Positions 1 through 50,829 of a stretch of DNA of 64,000 nt are shown here, piece by piece. Positions within the stretch are counted from its first letter, which is position 1; each line of letters begins with the position of its first letter. The position numbers and the translations under genes were made by a program. The stretch is from Dallia pectoralis. Taxonomy: Eukaryota; Chordata; Actinopteri; Esociformes; Umbridae. Location of the stretch: contig CM055760.1 of the NCBI GenBank assembly GCA_029465975.1, forward strand, positions 4,198,053-4,262,052, in the 5' to 3' direction. The notes beneath the pieces were generated by a model. The model was not told where the DNA came from and did not search any database. It saw only the letters and a program-made list of their open reading frames with translations.

Positions 1-1051
1 TTCCATCTCCCATGCGGTTTTTCTTTTGTCTGACAGAACACTGCAACACACATTCAGGTTACTGTGGGGAATCTAGCTGCTGCATTCTACCACATTCACA
101 TTCTGGAACCCACTTGGGTTCTAATGTGAGGATTGCAACGTTTGAGACAAAAAACAACAGCAATGGGTCCTTCTTGACTGTAAAATATTTGTATAGATTT
201 TTTGGCAGACTTGTCTTATGAGCCAAGCTGTTCCGTGGCATTCAAAGTGTTTTAGGGACCAGTATACCTCTTTCATTTGCTGATGTAGGACAATAAAGAG
301 TCCAGAGTTGAGCCAGCTTGGCACTGCGATGTAAGGGAAATGATACCACTGTACTTCATTTGCCTGGTCGATAGCAAAAACAATTCAACTCAATAACGCT
401 TTTCTGTGTGTGTGTGTGTGCGCACACTGCTAGTTTTTAAAAAAGCCCCTTTCTCCAGCGATTAGAATAGAGTTTGTCACCTCTATGTAGCTCTAGGCTC
501 CACACCCTGCTTCAGAAGACTGCTAGTTCTACATAGTAGATTCCCAACTTAACAAGCCAATAGATTCATAATGTTAAATCAACTGCCCATGCTACGCCAC
601 TTTATTTGGTACTCTTTTGACTGCTGTAAGATCATGGTACTCGCATGGCACTCACATGGTCCTCACATGGTAGGGTTTCTGTTTTAACAAATAAATATAA
701 GTTTACATCTGAAAATATGTATAAAATGTGTTTTTACATGTTTACTTTGTCCTATAACAGTGCCAGACAATAATAAACTGCATATATTTTTCTCTGCCCA
801 TCAGGGACTCAGTCAGATCCCCATAGAGGCAGACACCCGGATCAGGCAGCGGTAGAACGAGCTAGCTGGTGTTTACATGTAGAACGAATCTCTTGTCTTT
901 AGAGCCGAGGATGGAGAGAATGTCGAGGTGGCTGCACGCGCCTATAAATACTCTTCATGAGATGGGATCTGTCTTGCTTGGATCTTTTGTTCTGTTTGAG
1001 TTACGCGACCACCTGGAGAGTGTCTCCAAGGATCACAAGTTCTTTGTGTCT

Positions 1052-1087
<36 letters not shown>

Positions 1088-4000
1088 GCGTGCGCGTGCG
1101 TGGAACTTGTGTTAATGTGGACACCTTTGTGCTCGGCTGCGGCTATGTGGTGAAGTGTGTGTGTGTTTGTCACATAGCAACTGAATCTATTTTGACAGAT
1201 GGTTTGGCGTCGATGTAAACATACTTTGCTCAGAGGTTAGGATTAATATGGTCGTCAGCACACAGGCAGACATTTATAGTAGTATGTGAGCAGTATTGGG
1301 CTGATAGGAGAGGAAACGTCAACACCATGGTCAGAGATGGTCTTAACATATCTCACAGATGCACACTATCACACCAGATTTATGCCGGTATTAGCTGTTT
1401 CCCACCTCAGGTTGAGTTCTATTCCTGCATTGGTATTCATGAACTGGGGGAAATGGTGAGTCCTTTTTAGGACGTGGACGTAGAAAAAAAGCGTAATTTA
1501 CTTTACTTAAAAAGTCAAGCTTAATTTAGGATCTTGATGTTTTGTCCAGGAATAAGCTAAAACTGTGTCTGTGTTACTGTGTTTAAGTTCAAAAGAGTTC
1601 AAAAGACTGACTGCCGTCTGTTGTTGCTGTTTTAAGCGTAACGATATACGTTTACAAAAATACATGACAGAATAACAGTTAAAGCACGTCAGAGTTCTGT
1701 TTCACATTCAGACTTAACAATGTAACCACGTCACCTAGAGACGCTTTGCTCCATCTCTTAAACATCCAATTTTGGCATAAATTCAAACGTCTGATAGTGA
1801 TAACATTTTGTTATAACTTGTTGGGGATACGCCCATAAACGTTTTTCCCGCCCCATTTCTGCATCCCCCTGGGGCTGAGGAGACCGAGCGAAGGAGGAGC
1901 TTTCTGGGTTGAGAGGATGCAGGCCTCTTTCATTTGCATAAAACAAATGAATACAAATTGCGTGCCCTTTTGAAAGTCTCTAAGGCCGAATTGAGAATGT
2001 GAATGTTTACAAACTGCACATCACTAGGCCAACTAATAACGTCTCGACAGGCATATGAGGAGCCGGTGACTGGACAGGCTCTTGTATTCGCTTTCTTGAC
2101 CGGTATATAAATTGTACATTTGTATTTTTTAAAGAGTGCCACTATACAGGTGGAAGACAATAATATTGTAACAACGTACATGATGAACCAACGTGTCTAC
2201 TGTCATACAGAAAAACAGAGTGACTGGATTGACTCAGTGGTTGTGGTCCAAACATATCGTTTGTTTTATTAGCTACAGAGTCAGAGGCTAATTTCGGTCC
2301 ACTTAAAGGGAAGTATTTTTAAGCAAAAAAAAAACTATTTTTGATCATAACAGTGAGCACTTTGCCAGGTAGTAATTATTTTAAAGTATTTTTTAGCCAA
2401 AAATAGTAGCTTTAACTGTGTCTGAGAAAGGATACACTTGAAATGGCATCCCCTTTCCTTCCCACACTGTTGGAAGACGCGCGCGGTGTCTGGAAGGATT
2501 TTGAATATTTATGAAAATGAGTTGTCTTGCAGATACGCAGAGCAAGGGGAAAGCGACTCGCGAGGTGTTTTTCAGTTATTTGTATCGACATGGTTTCTCT
2601 CACACTCTGTGATCTCATTCCAGTAATGAGAAACTAGCAGTCGTCTGTGTGTGTCTGTGTGTGTCTGTGTGTGTCTGTGTGTGTCTGTGTGTGTCTGTGT
2701 GTGTCTGTGTGTATCTGTGTGTGTGTGTGTCTGTGTGTATCTGTGTGTGTGTGTGTGTATCTGTGTGTGTGTGTGTGTGCTTCGCATCAGTCAGGTCTAG
2801 TGCGATCCCATGGCCTTTGCATGCCCTGCTGAGACGAACACACAATCAGCCGGAGAAAACACAACAATTATAATGAAGTGAAATGGAGGAGAAGGAATAG
2901 GAAAATAGGCACTGTGATCGTTTAGACTGGCTACTCTCCTGACCAGTAATTACACTCAGTTGTACTGTACTGTTTTATAATATGAATGATTAGAAGTTGG
3001 CCAGAAATAGCTGCTGGTTCTGCATCTAATTTCAGGATGGGGTGTCCCGGTCGCACGGCGTCGGCCTCTCATGACTGACTGATCTGGAGATGTTTTTAAA
3101 GTGTTTTCCAGTGTATACACATACCCCAGGACCCCAGGCTATGCAGAAGGATTTATTGTTTTTAGCAGAAGGTATCTTCTTTGGATCCAAACAATACATG
3201 GTTAATTACGTATTACTAGATAATACACAACACATTATGCGTTAAACAAAACAGCGGTATGTTTGTTTTTCACAGGGAGGACAGCACTTTGTTTGTAAAT
3301 GTTTTAGACCACATTAGTACGCTTGAATACCTTTCATTGCGTAAATGTGTTGAACAATAAGGAAGTTGGTGCGTGGAGAATGTACTGGTACAGTTTTTGG
3401 CAGTATGTCTTGTGTAATTCAGACAATATCACACATTTTCGTTGCTCTCATTTGCTCGATCCGCACCAGAAGTCCCACTCTTTTTACTTATTGCACTGGG
3501 AGCCAAACGCTGTGATCGTTTGGTCAGGGTGAGGTTTCTGGGTTCCCTAAAGGCGTGGTTAGGAGCGAGCGGCGTTACCTTCATGGTGAGGGAGGGAGGT
3601 GGTGGCTCCACGGTGGGCCTAATGACGGGTACATGCCCACTGATAACCCCAGAGGAGCAGAGTGGGAGACCGGGAATGTGGGGAGTGTATTGGGTGTGTG
3701 TATACGGCGCGGGGGGTACAGGAAGGCCAACCCCATGGAAAGCATGGCTTCTCATACGACGTGCAGTAAATGATTGTAATAGGAGGATGTGCTCGTGACA
3801 CGTCCTACAGCGGCACATTTCTAATGCTCGGATCTGTCTTTATGTATCCAGTTGGGTATACAGGCCCAGCTGTTATCCTTGTTTTGGTCTCTGTTGTTTT
3901 GGAGGAGTGTGCCGGGCCACGCTCTAAGTGGCAATAAGACGAGTGTGTTTTTCTGGTGTGTCCTGTATGCTAGTGCTCATTCCCCTCCAGCTGGTCCAGG

Positions 4001-4119
4001 GTCTGCCCTCCATGTTCCTCTCAGTCAGGTGAACCTATGATGGTTTTCAGCAGTAGGATTGAAGCCTGAGGCGCTGTTCCCAGAGCCAGCTGAGACTGAC
4101 AGTTTATTCTCTCCCAGCT
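1..4119. other. No gene seen; upstream flank or 5' intron
   Basis: No conserved coding sequence on either strand. Short (GT)n tracts occur at about 404-422 and 1041-1105. A 10-bp GT/CT array spans 2643-2780. The region may be an intron between upstream strbp 5' UTR exons, but no such exon could be shown. Confidence 0.5.
2643..2780. repeat. 10-bp TGTCTGTGTG array
   Basis: Nearly perfect tandem copies of a 10-bp unit decaying into (GT)n at the 3' side; all reading frames there are repeat artefacts. Confidence 0.9.
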
Positions 4120-4187
4120 CTCCCCCCTGTCTCCTCTCTCTCCACACGCCTCCTATCTATCTGCACTCCTCTTTTTCCACCCCCTCT

Positions 4188-4520
4188 CTTTTCTCTCCAC
4201 CCCCACCCTTTTCTCTCCACCCTTTTCTCTCCACCCTTTTCTCTCCACCCTTTTCTCTCCACCCTTTTCTCTCCACCCTTTTCTCTCCACCCTTTTCTCT
4301 CCACCCTTTTCTCTCCACCCTTTTCTCTCCACCCTTTTCTCTCCACCCTTTTCTCTCCACCCTTTTCTCTCCACCCTTTTCTCTCCACCCTTTTCTCTCC
4401 ACCCTTCTCTCTCCACCCCCCCCCCCCTCCACCCTTCTCTCTCCACCCTTCTCTCTCCACCCTTCTCTCTCCACCCCCACCCTTTTCTCTCCACTCTTTT
4501 CTCTCCACCCCCCACCCTTC
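4188..4520. repeat. 14-bp pyrimidine minisatellite
   Basis: About 22 copies of TTTTCTCTCCACCC-type units, with a C-run interruption near 4420. The strand is almost purely pyrimidine, so a triplex (H-DNA) form is possible. Confidence 0.92.
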
Positions 4521-4673
4521 TCTTTCTGTGTCTTGCTCTGACCCCCTTTCTTTCTCTGCCATTGCATCAGTCACTCCCGCACACACTTACTCCACCATCG
4601 GTCTCGCTCTTTAATTTATTTTTCTCTCTTAGTGTTTCTATTATAGTCATTAATCAGAGGAGTGCAGCTTGGG

Positions 4674-5540
4674 AGCCACCACCTCTTTATTCCACCACCA
4701 CCTCTTCATTCCACCACCACCTCTTCATTCCACCACCACCCCTTCATTCCACCACGACCCCTTCATTCTACCACCACCCCTTTATTCCACCACCACCTCT
4801 TCATTCCACCACCACCTCTTCATTCCACCACCACCTCTTCATTCCACCACCACCCCTTTATTCCACCACCACTTCATTCTTCATTTCCACCACCACCTCT
4901 TTATTCCACCACCACCCCTTCATTCTACCACCACCCCTTTATTCATTCCACCACCACCACCTCTTCATTCCACCACCACCCCTTCATTCTACCACCACCC
5001 CTTCATTCTACCACCACCCCTTCATTCTACCACCACCCCTTTATTCCACCACCACCCCTTTATTCCACCACCACCCCTTTATTCCACCACCACCCTTAAT
5101 TCCACCACCACCCCTTTATTCCACCACCACCCCTTTGTTCCACCACCACCTCTTCATTCCACCACCACCTCTTCATTCCACCACCACCCCTTCATTCTAC
5201 CACCACCCCTTTATTCCACCACCCCCTTCATTCCACCACCACCACCCCTTCATTCCACCACCACCTCTTCATTCCACCACCACCTCTTCATTCCACCACC
5301 ACCTCTTCATTCCACCACCACCTCTTCATTCCACCACCACCCCTACATTCCACCACCACCTCTTCATTCCACCACCACCCCTTTATTCCACCACCACCTC
5401 TTCATTCCACCACCACCCCTTTATTCCACCACCACCCCTTTATTCCACCACCACCCCTTTATTCCACCACCCCTTCATTCCACCACCACCCCTTCATTCC
5501 ACCACCACCTCTTTATTCCACCACCAGCCCTTCATTCCAG
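4674..5540. repeat. 19-bp CCACCACC-type minisatellite
   Basis: About 45 tandem copies of CCTCTTCATTCCACCACCA with CTC/CCC and CATT/TATT variants. It has no stops in the plus frames, so it mimics a long His/Pro/Thr protein. Confidence 0.93.
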
Positions 5541-5699
5541 TACCAGCCAGTTGGTCACAGAGGGCTAGTCCAAACCCTTGCCACTCTGTGGTTGATGCTT
5601 GTCCTGCCGAGACAGGGGTTAAGGGCAGCTTCACACTTCACTTCCCTCCCATGTTATCAGCTCCATTGACCATGTTCTGATGTGATGGAGTGGAAACAA

Positions 5700-5880
5700 C
5701 CGGACGGCGTGTTCTGTTCTGCATGGGCGTGTTTGACCTAAGCATGTGTTCTGTTCTGAGGGGACGTATCTGACTTAAGTGTGTGTTTTGTTCTGAGGGG
5801 ACGTATCTGACTTAAGTGTGTGTTTTGTTCTGAGGGGGCGTGTCTGACTTCAGCGTGTGTTCTGTTCTGAGGGGGAGTGT
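5700..5880. repeat. 37-bp repeat, about 4-5 copies
   Basis: Units contain TTCTGAGGGGACGTATCTGA; spacing between successive ACGTATCTGA motifs is 37 bp. Copies diverge at the edges. Confidence 0.8.
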
Positions 5881-5987
5881 CGTGCCATCCCCGTTGGCCA
5901 TTAAACAAGGCTTGTTTTGGAAAACTCAGGGTCTAATTGGCCAGCTGCCACAGGCCTCTCATTGGAGATTTATTCTACACAGCTAAC

Positions 5988-7466
5988 TAGGGGTGTGCGA
6001 TATGACGATATTTAATCGTGGACTATTAAAATGTCTCCACGATTCACTTTTTCGGAAATATCGTAGAATCGCGCTCCAGTGCACGTTCAATTAGATGCAG
6101 ATCTATGGCGTTTTTTCAGCTACGTATCAACATGCAATGCGCGGTGCGCTATATGTCAGCGTGTTAACACTAGAAGCGCCAACAGCCCATGCCCGCGGGC
6201 GTTGCAGTTAGTAATTAAAATAAATATATAATGTTGAAAAGCTACAGCCTCGTCCTTCCATGACTTCCTAAATACGTGCATTTTACCTTGTCCCGTTTTC
6301 AGATACTGGACGCGTTTTGGTCTGATCTCGTTTTGGTCTGATCTATATTGGACTCGTTTTGGTCTGGTCTATATGAAACTGGATCCGTTTTGGTCTGGTC
6401 TATATAAAACTGGATGCGTTTTGGTCTGGTCTATATAAAACTGGATGCGTTTTGGTCTGGTCTACATTAAACTTGACGCGTTTTGGTCCGATCTATATGA
6501 AACTGGATATATGTAACCGATTAAGCACTGCTGTCTCATGTGCACTTATAACATCACTAATGAACACTGTGCGCAGTGCAACCGGTTAGTATGCGTGTCC
6601 TGCTCAGGCAGACAAAAGCTGCGAGATACTCATAGATAATAGATTGATTGGCTTGAATTTGAATGAACTAGAAAAAAGAGGTAGGCCTACGTTTATAAAG
6701 AAATATATGTTTTACTAAATAAACAGAACGAAAATATAAAACGAATTTGATTAATGTATCTAAACAGTAGACAGTAGAATATACCCGACCGTGACCAATA
6801 TACAAACTGTGTTGTAAAATACGTGTTTCATTGTCTACAGTGCCTTTGTTACTGGGCTGTAATTACTATAGGCTAATACATTTTACAAATGTAAAGGATC
6901 GAATTATACACTGTAGCCTAATGTTTTTATTTCAAGAGTCTGTGTTGCAATATATACGGCCAATCATGCGCAAATCATTTGATTGCGCGTTGCTTGTGAT
7001 CTAAAATGTTTTAGCATTTATTAAATCAAAATAGGACATACAGTTTGATGGATTTTCATTTATTCGATCTTTAGAAATTTAAATATCATAGCCTGTGCAT
7101 TTTAAAATCATGGTTTTAATTTTGTATTGTATGGTTACATAAGACAATAAATAGGCTACATACTATTTTAGTAAAATGTTTTACTTCATAATTCACAATT
7201 CATTTAATTCAGGATGATAACACAGTAGATGATCTGATGCTGTAGATGGATGGCAGGTTACACAGTTAATGAATGGTGAAGCTGTGGATGAGAATGTAGG
7301 TGCTTCTTTGCACAATTGCACTTCCATTAAATATACACGTGATTAAAATAAGCTATACTTTAACATTTTTTTCCCTTTTATGTTTTGAGCCAGTGATAAA
7401 ATCGTGAATCGTGATTTTTCCTGAAAAAATCGAGATATGATATTTTTCCCATATCGCCCACCCCTA
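5988..7466. mobile_element. Non-autonomous hAT-type element, copy 1 (1479 bp)
   Basis: The ends are imperfect inverted repeats: TAGGGGTGTGCGATATG at the left and the complement of TAGGGGTGGGCGATATG at the right. A perfect 8-bp target duplication, CAGCTAAC, lies at 5980-5987 and 7467-7474. Eight-bp duplications and TAGGGGTG/CACCCCTA ends are hAT-superfamily features. No transposase ORF is present. An internal block of about 31-bp repeats (GTTTTGGTCTGGTCTATATA) lies at about 6310-6510. A near-identical copy is at 54908-56452. Confidence 0.92.
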
Positions 7467-7629
7467 CAGCTAACTGTACTTTAATGGAATCCAATGGGCT
7501 CGAGGTGTACAGAATGCATAGAGGGATTAGTACAGCCTCTGCATTGGTGTTCACTGCCAGGGCTGTTGAGTCAAGGGTGTGGTTGTTTGTGTTAAGATGA
7601 TTCGCTGGCTAGTAGACAATGCTAACCTG

Positions 7630-7830
<201 letters not shown>

Positions 7831-8261
7831 GTAGGACAACTGGATAAAGTGCTGAGAGTGAGGGAAAGAGCCGTGTCAATAGAACAGTGTGACTTGTTTA
7901 TCTATCAATATCCCCTCAGACAGAGGCTGGCGGGTCGCTCTTTGATGGCTGTGTGGTTCTTGGAGGAGTAATTTCCATGGTTAAGTGGCTGTCACCCAGT
8001 TCATTTTCCAGCAATCTGTGGTCCTAATGAGTTCACTACAGGCAGCAGAAGACAGAACAGGACCCACTTGCCCGCTGCTGTCTGCAACACAAGAGAGAGA
8101 GACCATATATGTTACATTCACTAGGAGGCAGGCAGGGAGGCACACACACAACAATATGCACACATCCACTCACACTCATACACACATAGATACATGCATA
8201 CATACATATATGAATACATACATACACAAATACATCCCCAGACGCACGCATGCACGCACAC

Positions 8262-8340
8262 ACATATACACACACATATACACACACATATACACACACA
8301 TATACACACACATATACACACACATATACACACACACACA
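8262..8340. repeat. 12-bp ACACACATATAC array
   Basis: About six units of alternating purine-pyrimidine sequence leading directly into the 28-bp array. Confidence 0.9.
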
Positions 8341-8635
8341 TCCTCGCGCGCGTCTCTCCCCTGGCTCATCCTCGCGCGCGTCTCTCCCCTGGCTCATCCT
8401 CGCGCGCGTCTCTCCCCTGGCTCATCCTCGCGCGCGTCTCTCCCCTGGCTCATCCTCGCGCGCGTCTCTCCCCTGGCTCATCCTCGCGCGCGTCTCTCCC
8501 CTGGCTCATCCTCGCGCGCGTCTCTCCCCTGGCTCATCCTCGCGCGCGTCTCTCCCCTGGCTCATCCTCGCGCGCGTCTCTCCCCTGGCTCATCCTCGCG
8601 CGCGTCTCTCCCCAGGCTCATCCTCGCGCGCGTCC
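8341..8635. repeat. 28-bp CpG-rich minisatellite
   Basis: Ten nearly identical units containing CGCGCGCG (BssHII-type sites), e.g. TCCTCGCGCGCGTCTCTCCC followed by CTGGCTCA. Alternating CG runs could take a Z-DNA form. The homogeneity suggests recent expansion. Confidence 0.93.
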
Positions 8636-9110
8636 AGCTGCCCCCTTAAATCCTTTTGTCCATAGGAGATTGTTTTCCAGGGAAACCACTTTAAGAGGAG
8701 GTCTAGATTAACACAGATGACCAGCAGGATTAACAGGTAGACCGGAATCTAGACCGGCCCTCTCCGCTAAACTGTGATACAAAGATGCAGAATGATTAGG
8801 ACGAATAAGAATGTATATTCAGCCGGGGCTAAATGCCAGGTGAGACGAGAGCTGGTGGACAGGAGGAGCTTGTGTGGGCAGCGGAATCATTCTGATGATA
8901 TAACCGAAACTGGGCCAGTGTGTTTTAAGTCTGTCGGTCAACGAGCGTGTGCACCCGTACCGTATGCGTGGCCCTGTGTCTGTGCGTCCATACGGTATGC
9001 GCGCCCGTGTGTGTACGCGTACATGGGAGCTTATAAAAACAAGCGTTGCATCAGTGGTTTCTCAGCAGCGCTCCTCCCATATCATGAAATATGAATAAGA
9101 GCCAACTGTC

Positions 9111-9380
9111 TAGTCTGTCTTTGTGTGTGTCTGTCTTTGTGTGTGTCTGTCTTTGTGTGTGTCTGTCTTTGTGTGTGTCTGTCTTTGTGTGTGTCTGTCT
9201 TTGTGTGTGTCTTTGTGTGTGTCTTTGTGTGCGTGTGTGTGTGTGTGTGTGTCTGGCTGTATGTATGTATGTGTCTGTGTCTGTTTGTGTGTGTGTCTCT
9301 GGCTGTATGTCTGTGTGTGTGGCTGGCTGTATGTGTCTATGTGTGTGTGGCTGTATTTATTTATGTGTGTGTCTCTATGT
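9111..9380. repeat. CTGTCTTTGTGTGTGT array
   Basis: 16-bp GT-rich units decaying into mixed GT/CT/GTAT sequence. Confidence 0.9.
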
Positions 9381-9462
9381 TTGTACACATATAGTCTTAA
9401 CTCAGTAAAGATGAGATGAAAATGCGACCCAAGCAGTAAGTGTGAAGCTCTAACAAAGGGAG

Positions 9463-9618
9463 GACTGGGGGCAGTAGACTGGCTGGGGGCAGTAGACTGG
9501 CTGGGGGCAGTAGACTGGCTGGGGGCAGTAGACTGGCTGGGGGCAGTAGACTGGCTGGGGGCAGTAGACTGGCTGGGGGCAGTAGACTGGCTGGGGGCAG
9601 TAGACTGGCTGGGGGCAG
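9463..9618. repeat. 18-bp CTGGGGGCAGTAGACTGG minisatellite
   Basis: About 8.5 near-perfect copies, each with a GGGGG run. It ends about 100 bp before the pyrimidine tract of the strbp 5' UTR exon. Confidence 0.93.
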
Positions 9619-9853
9619 AGGGTAATGTTTTATGGATATAGGGCAGAACATTAAGGTCTGGTACTGTTGGCCGCATTTTGATTCTTAGACTTGTGCATCT
9701 GACTGATCAGTCTTCACATTTGTCCCTCTCTTCCTCTTTTACTCCACTTCTCTCTCTGTTCCTCTCTTCCCCTCTCCCTTTTCCCCCCTTTCTCCAGGTG
9801 AGACAGAGATAGCCTGGAAAGGTGTGTCCATAGGGGGGTGTGGTCAGAGGGGA

Positions 9854-9899
9854 ATGCATGCAGAGTCTGAGAGCAGAACAGACACCTGACCTGTCCTGA
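9854..9899 (+). promoter_or_regulatory. Two overlapping upstream ORFs in the strbp 5' UTR
   Basis: ATG at 9854 opens a reading frame ending in TGA at 9887-9889 (11 residues). A second ATG at 9858 opens another ending in TGA at 9897-9899 (13 residues). Both stop about 80-90 nt before the strbp ATG. Upstream ORFs of this kind can lower main-frame translation; that is an inference here and depends on this exon being transcribed as drawn. Confidence 0.45.
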
Positions 9900-9977
9900 C
9901 AACACAAAGCCCCCACGGCAACGCATCCCGGCAACGCATCTTGGGCCGCACAGGGAGCCCCCACTCCTCCCGCAGCC

Positions 9978-47647
<37,670 letters not shown>

Positions 47648-48058
47648 CTCAGGGCCACCAAAACGTGTTTTTTTAAAGGGACTTGGGAGCCTTTGTTTTT
47701 TTCCCCAACATATTTAGGGAGGAACTGAACTGAAGGACTTGAGCAGAAGATGATTTGTAAACGCAGTGCATTTTTACTTTGTTTTTCTTAATGTTTCCAA
47801 CTTTTACTGATTCACAAAACCTGCTGGTTTAAGTTCTTAAAAAGACTTGAAGGATCTGTACTGTGAACTGTTACCTCATTCTCTTGAATCTAAATTATAA
47901 CATCCTGTTTTGTTACTTGTTGTTCACGTTCTTCCGTAGGAAGGGTTTAGACCTCTGACACAGAGGACACATTCTCTGTAAACCTGAGCTGTGTGAAGGA
48001 TGTGTAGGAATAATAATCAAAGTGATGTGGACAAATAAAACCTTTATCTTCTACAACA
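47648..48058 (+). other. strbp: strbp proximal 3' UTR
   Basis: T-rich, non-repetitive sequence follows the stop and runs to the first AATAAA at 48034. The end point is inferred from the usual 10-30 nt spacing after the signal. Confidence 0.7.
48034..48039 (+). terminator. Proximal polyadenylation signal AATAAA
   Basis: The canonical hexamer lies about 390 nt after the strbp stop. The sequence just downstream is only weakly GT-rich, so the site could be inefficient. Confidence 0.65.
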
Positions 48059-48060
48059 AG

Positions 48061-50829
48061 CTAACCGGTGCCTGGCGTCTTAACTGAAACTAGGTGCAGA
48101 AACAGTACAGCCAGCGCCGCCGCGTCCCACCACGCGCTGTGCGTTGGGCACCAAGTGCTGGGGGGGGGGCACCAAAAATGATTCACCATAATAATTATAA
48201 TGCCGATATTATTTCCGTATAGAAATATTTGTAGGCACTTTTTAAGGATGTTTATAAAAAACCGGGTGAAACAAGAGTATTTAATTGTGCTAGAATGTAA
48301 CGATGTTGCCCCTCCCCCAAATACTGACCCAACTTCCCAAGCTCAGTGGTCCATTGGATTGTGTGGCGCCTGACGAAGTTTGGTAGTAGGCTGCCATTTT
48401 TCGGGGAAAAGGCCCCAAAAAAAATTTTCTCGAGGGGTGGTGGGGGGGGGGGCATCATAAAGGAATCATGCCTAGGACACCAAAATGGCTAGCAGCAATA
48501 CTGAGGACAGTCCTATCAACATAACTAGAGAAACCATTTGCCTGTGCGAACAGGAAGTTGCAAGGCCATTACAGGAAATGGGAACTGCGTCTCTAATAAA
48601 TAGGAAGTATAGTGTAAAGTAAACGTCTTGTAGTGGTTCTTTTTTGTATCTCCAATTGGATATGAGCTCAAATCTGCAACTGTTGAATTATATTTTACTT
48701 GTGTCTTTTCTGTCCTGAATTGACTGAGTTGAACAGGATTGAGAGTGCCGACTGTAATACCTGTTCTGGATACATGCCCTCAGTCTGACCCTCCCAAAAC
48801 ACCATTTACTGCACATGGGAAGTCAGATCCCCCAAGTCCTGACCTTCATTCACAGTTCACACAGCAATCTAATGTGGCTGCTTAGTTGGCTGGTCTCTAT
48901 GCAACACACGTACGGCACAGCACGACACGGAAACAAAGCCACACAGCCACACACCGGAGAATCGAAAGCAGCAACAAGGGACCCTGTCCAACCCGTGGAG
49001 ATGTTTCTACCTATATGTCCTGATTAATTTCTGTGGTTATTTTGTGATTCGTTTGGTTGATGAGTGAGTGTGTGTGTCAGTGTGAGTCTGCTGTTTATAC
49101 AGTCCTCTCTCATGGGCCAGTGCAAACAACATGCTACCTCAGTCACAACGTTGACATCCAGCCTGCCTGAGCCACACAACAGCTCTATTCTATAGTGTCT
49201 ATTCAGTCCATGACAGATCATATCTAGAATGTGATACTGTGGTGACGTTGATTACCTCCGAAAGAATTAACGCATGCATAGTACGATTTGATTGGTTAAA
49301 AGTGATATTCGCTCGTGGTCATGGAGAGGTTGTGCGTCTGCCGGCCCGACGCTGAGAGGACTTGGTCACCATTGCCATCGAGAGAATAGCCCCCTGGGAG
49401 GCGTTCCAATTAGGCTGCCGTCTTCATGGTTACAGCAATGAGGCGCAGCCATTGGACAGAAGTCCTAGTGGTCCTGTCCAATGGCTGATTAAGCAGGCAG
49501 GGGGAGATCATAAACTGCCTTTATGTGGAGCTGGAGGAACACTAGCTGCTGCATGTGTGATGGCTAATGGGGATTCTGATAAACTGGCTGTTCCATACAC
49601 CCCCCTCTCTTTCCCGCCCCCTGTCCCGTCTTGTCACACTGGCAGTCATCGTACAATACTCTCTCCAAAATCACCGCTTGATTTGTCGGAGTACGGTACT
49701 AACCACATTTTCTTTTAAAAGAAAAAATTACTTCAAAGTTGCTACATTTCTTGTCACATGTCTCTGCTTTCTTGAATGAGCTGCGATGTCGATCTTTTTT
49801 TTTTTTTTTTTTAAGTGTTTTCCTTTTTTTGTCATTTGAGTTGGACTGACATTGTCGGAAAGTGGTAACCGTTGCAACTTTATGTCTTTTATTAACCTGA
49901 TCCGCCCCAGCGCAATGAAAACCCCACATACAGCCAGACAGAGCAGAGCTAGCGACCTATGGAGAGAGTGAGTTACACTGCCTCCTACTAGGCCCCCACA
50001 GTAATTACACCGTGTCTCTGCTCTCCTCCTCACACTGTAGGTGGTCTTTTCATTGACAATCCCTTTTACCAGCCTCGGACCATCGCACCTTTTATTATTC
50101 ACTTGGGTCCTCAAGATCTCTTCTCTGACTTCTAGAACCATCAGGTTGTGTGGCTTCTATACTGTCAGACCTACAGAACCGCACCAGAACTTAACCTCTT
50201 GACCCGTGTCACACCGCTGTACAACACAGAGCCAGCGAGCGGTCAGTGTGAACTCTGTTCCGTCTCCTCACGACCCAAATCTAAAGGAAACAAACCTATA
50301 AAAAAAAAAGCAATACTTTATTTGACTTTTCGGACTCCTGGCTGCGTCAGAGCTGAAGGCTGAGTACCATGGTCATTTGGTCTTTCTTACATAGCAATAC
50401 TACAGCTGAACTGTTTGGCTTCAAGCTTACTTGATATGATGTGAATGTTCAATTGAGTCTTACCCGAACACAGCATTGCATTTGGGTTGTATATTCACTG
50501 TGTGTATGTGTGGCTGTACCAATGGGATATATGCATATATGTATGGTAAATGTTTCTATAAGTCTATATTCTGTGTTGATACTACTGATTATGTACGTAT
50601 GTAAATACATTATATACTTATTGTTGGTATACATTATTTTAGAACTACAAAGTTAAATGTAATCATAATCCCACAATATACCTTTCTTCTTCCAGTTTTA
50701 TATACAGAGTCATTTACTCGATTACTAGGACATGCAATAGGAAACCTGTTTCTTGATTAACCTGTGCTAATGGTAGTGATTCTTTCTTCCTCCCTTTCGC
50801 CTCAATGTCTTCTCGTCTGAGACTCTCCG
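48061..50829 (+). other. Downstream region, no gene seen; possible extended 3' UTR
   Basis: No coding region recognised on either strand. A segment at about 48110-48490 carries G runs and may be a degraded transposon. About 50390-50700 is AT-rich with a Pumilio-like TGTAAATA at 50600-50607. An A/T homopolymer run sits at about 49795-49813. Confidence 0.4.

Noticed and set aside
780..860. Possible upstream 5' UTR exon after TCTCTGCCCATCAG
   Set aside because: Good acceptor-like sequence but no convincing donor or coding content; cannot be supported without transcripts.
3429..3818. Overlapping 118- and 129-residue ORFs on opposite strands
   Set aside because: No recognised domain, no supporting splice or regulatory context, and opposite-strand overlap typical of chance ORFs in GC-richer DNA.
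4562..5680. 372-residue plus-strand ORF rich in His, Pro and Thr
   Set aside because: It is entirely the 19-bp minisatellite plus its flanks; all three frames are open and there is no domain.
48110..48490. Degraded transposon with G-run subterminal sequence
   Set aside because: Resembles fish DNA-element remnants, but I could not match inverted ends or a target duplication.
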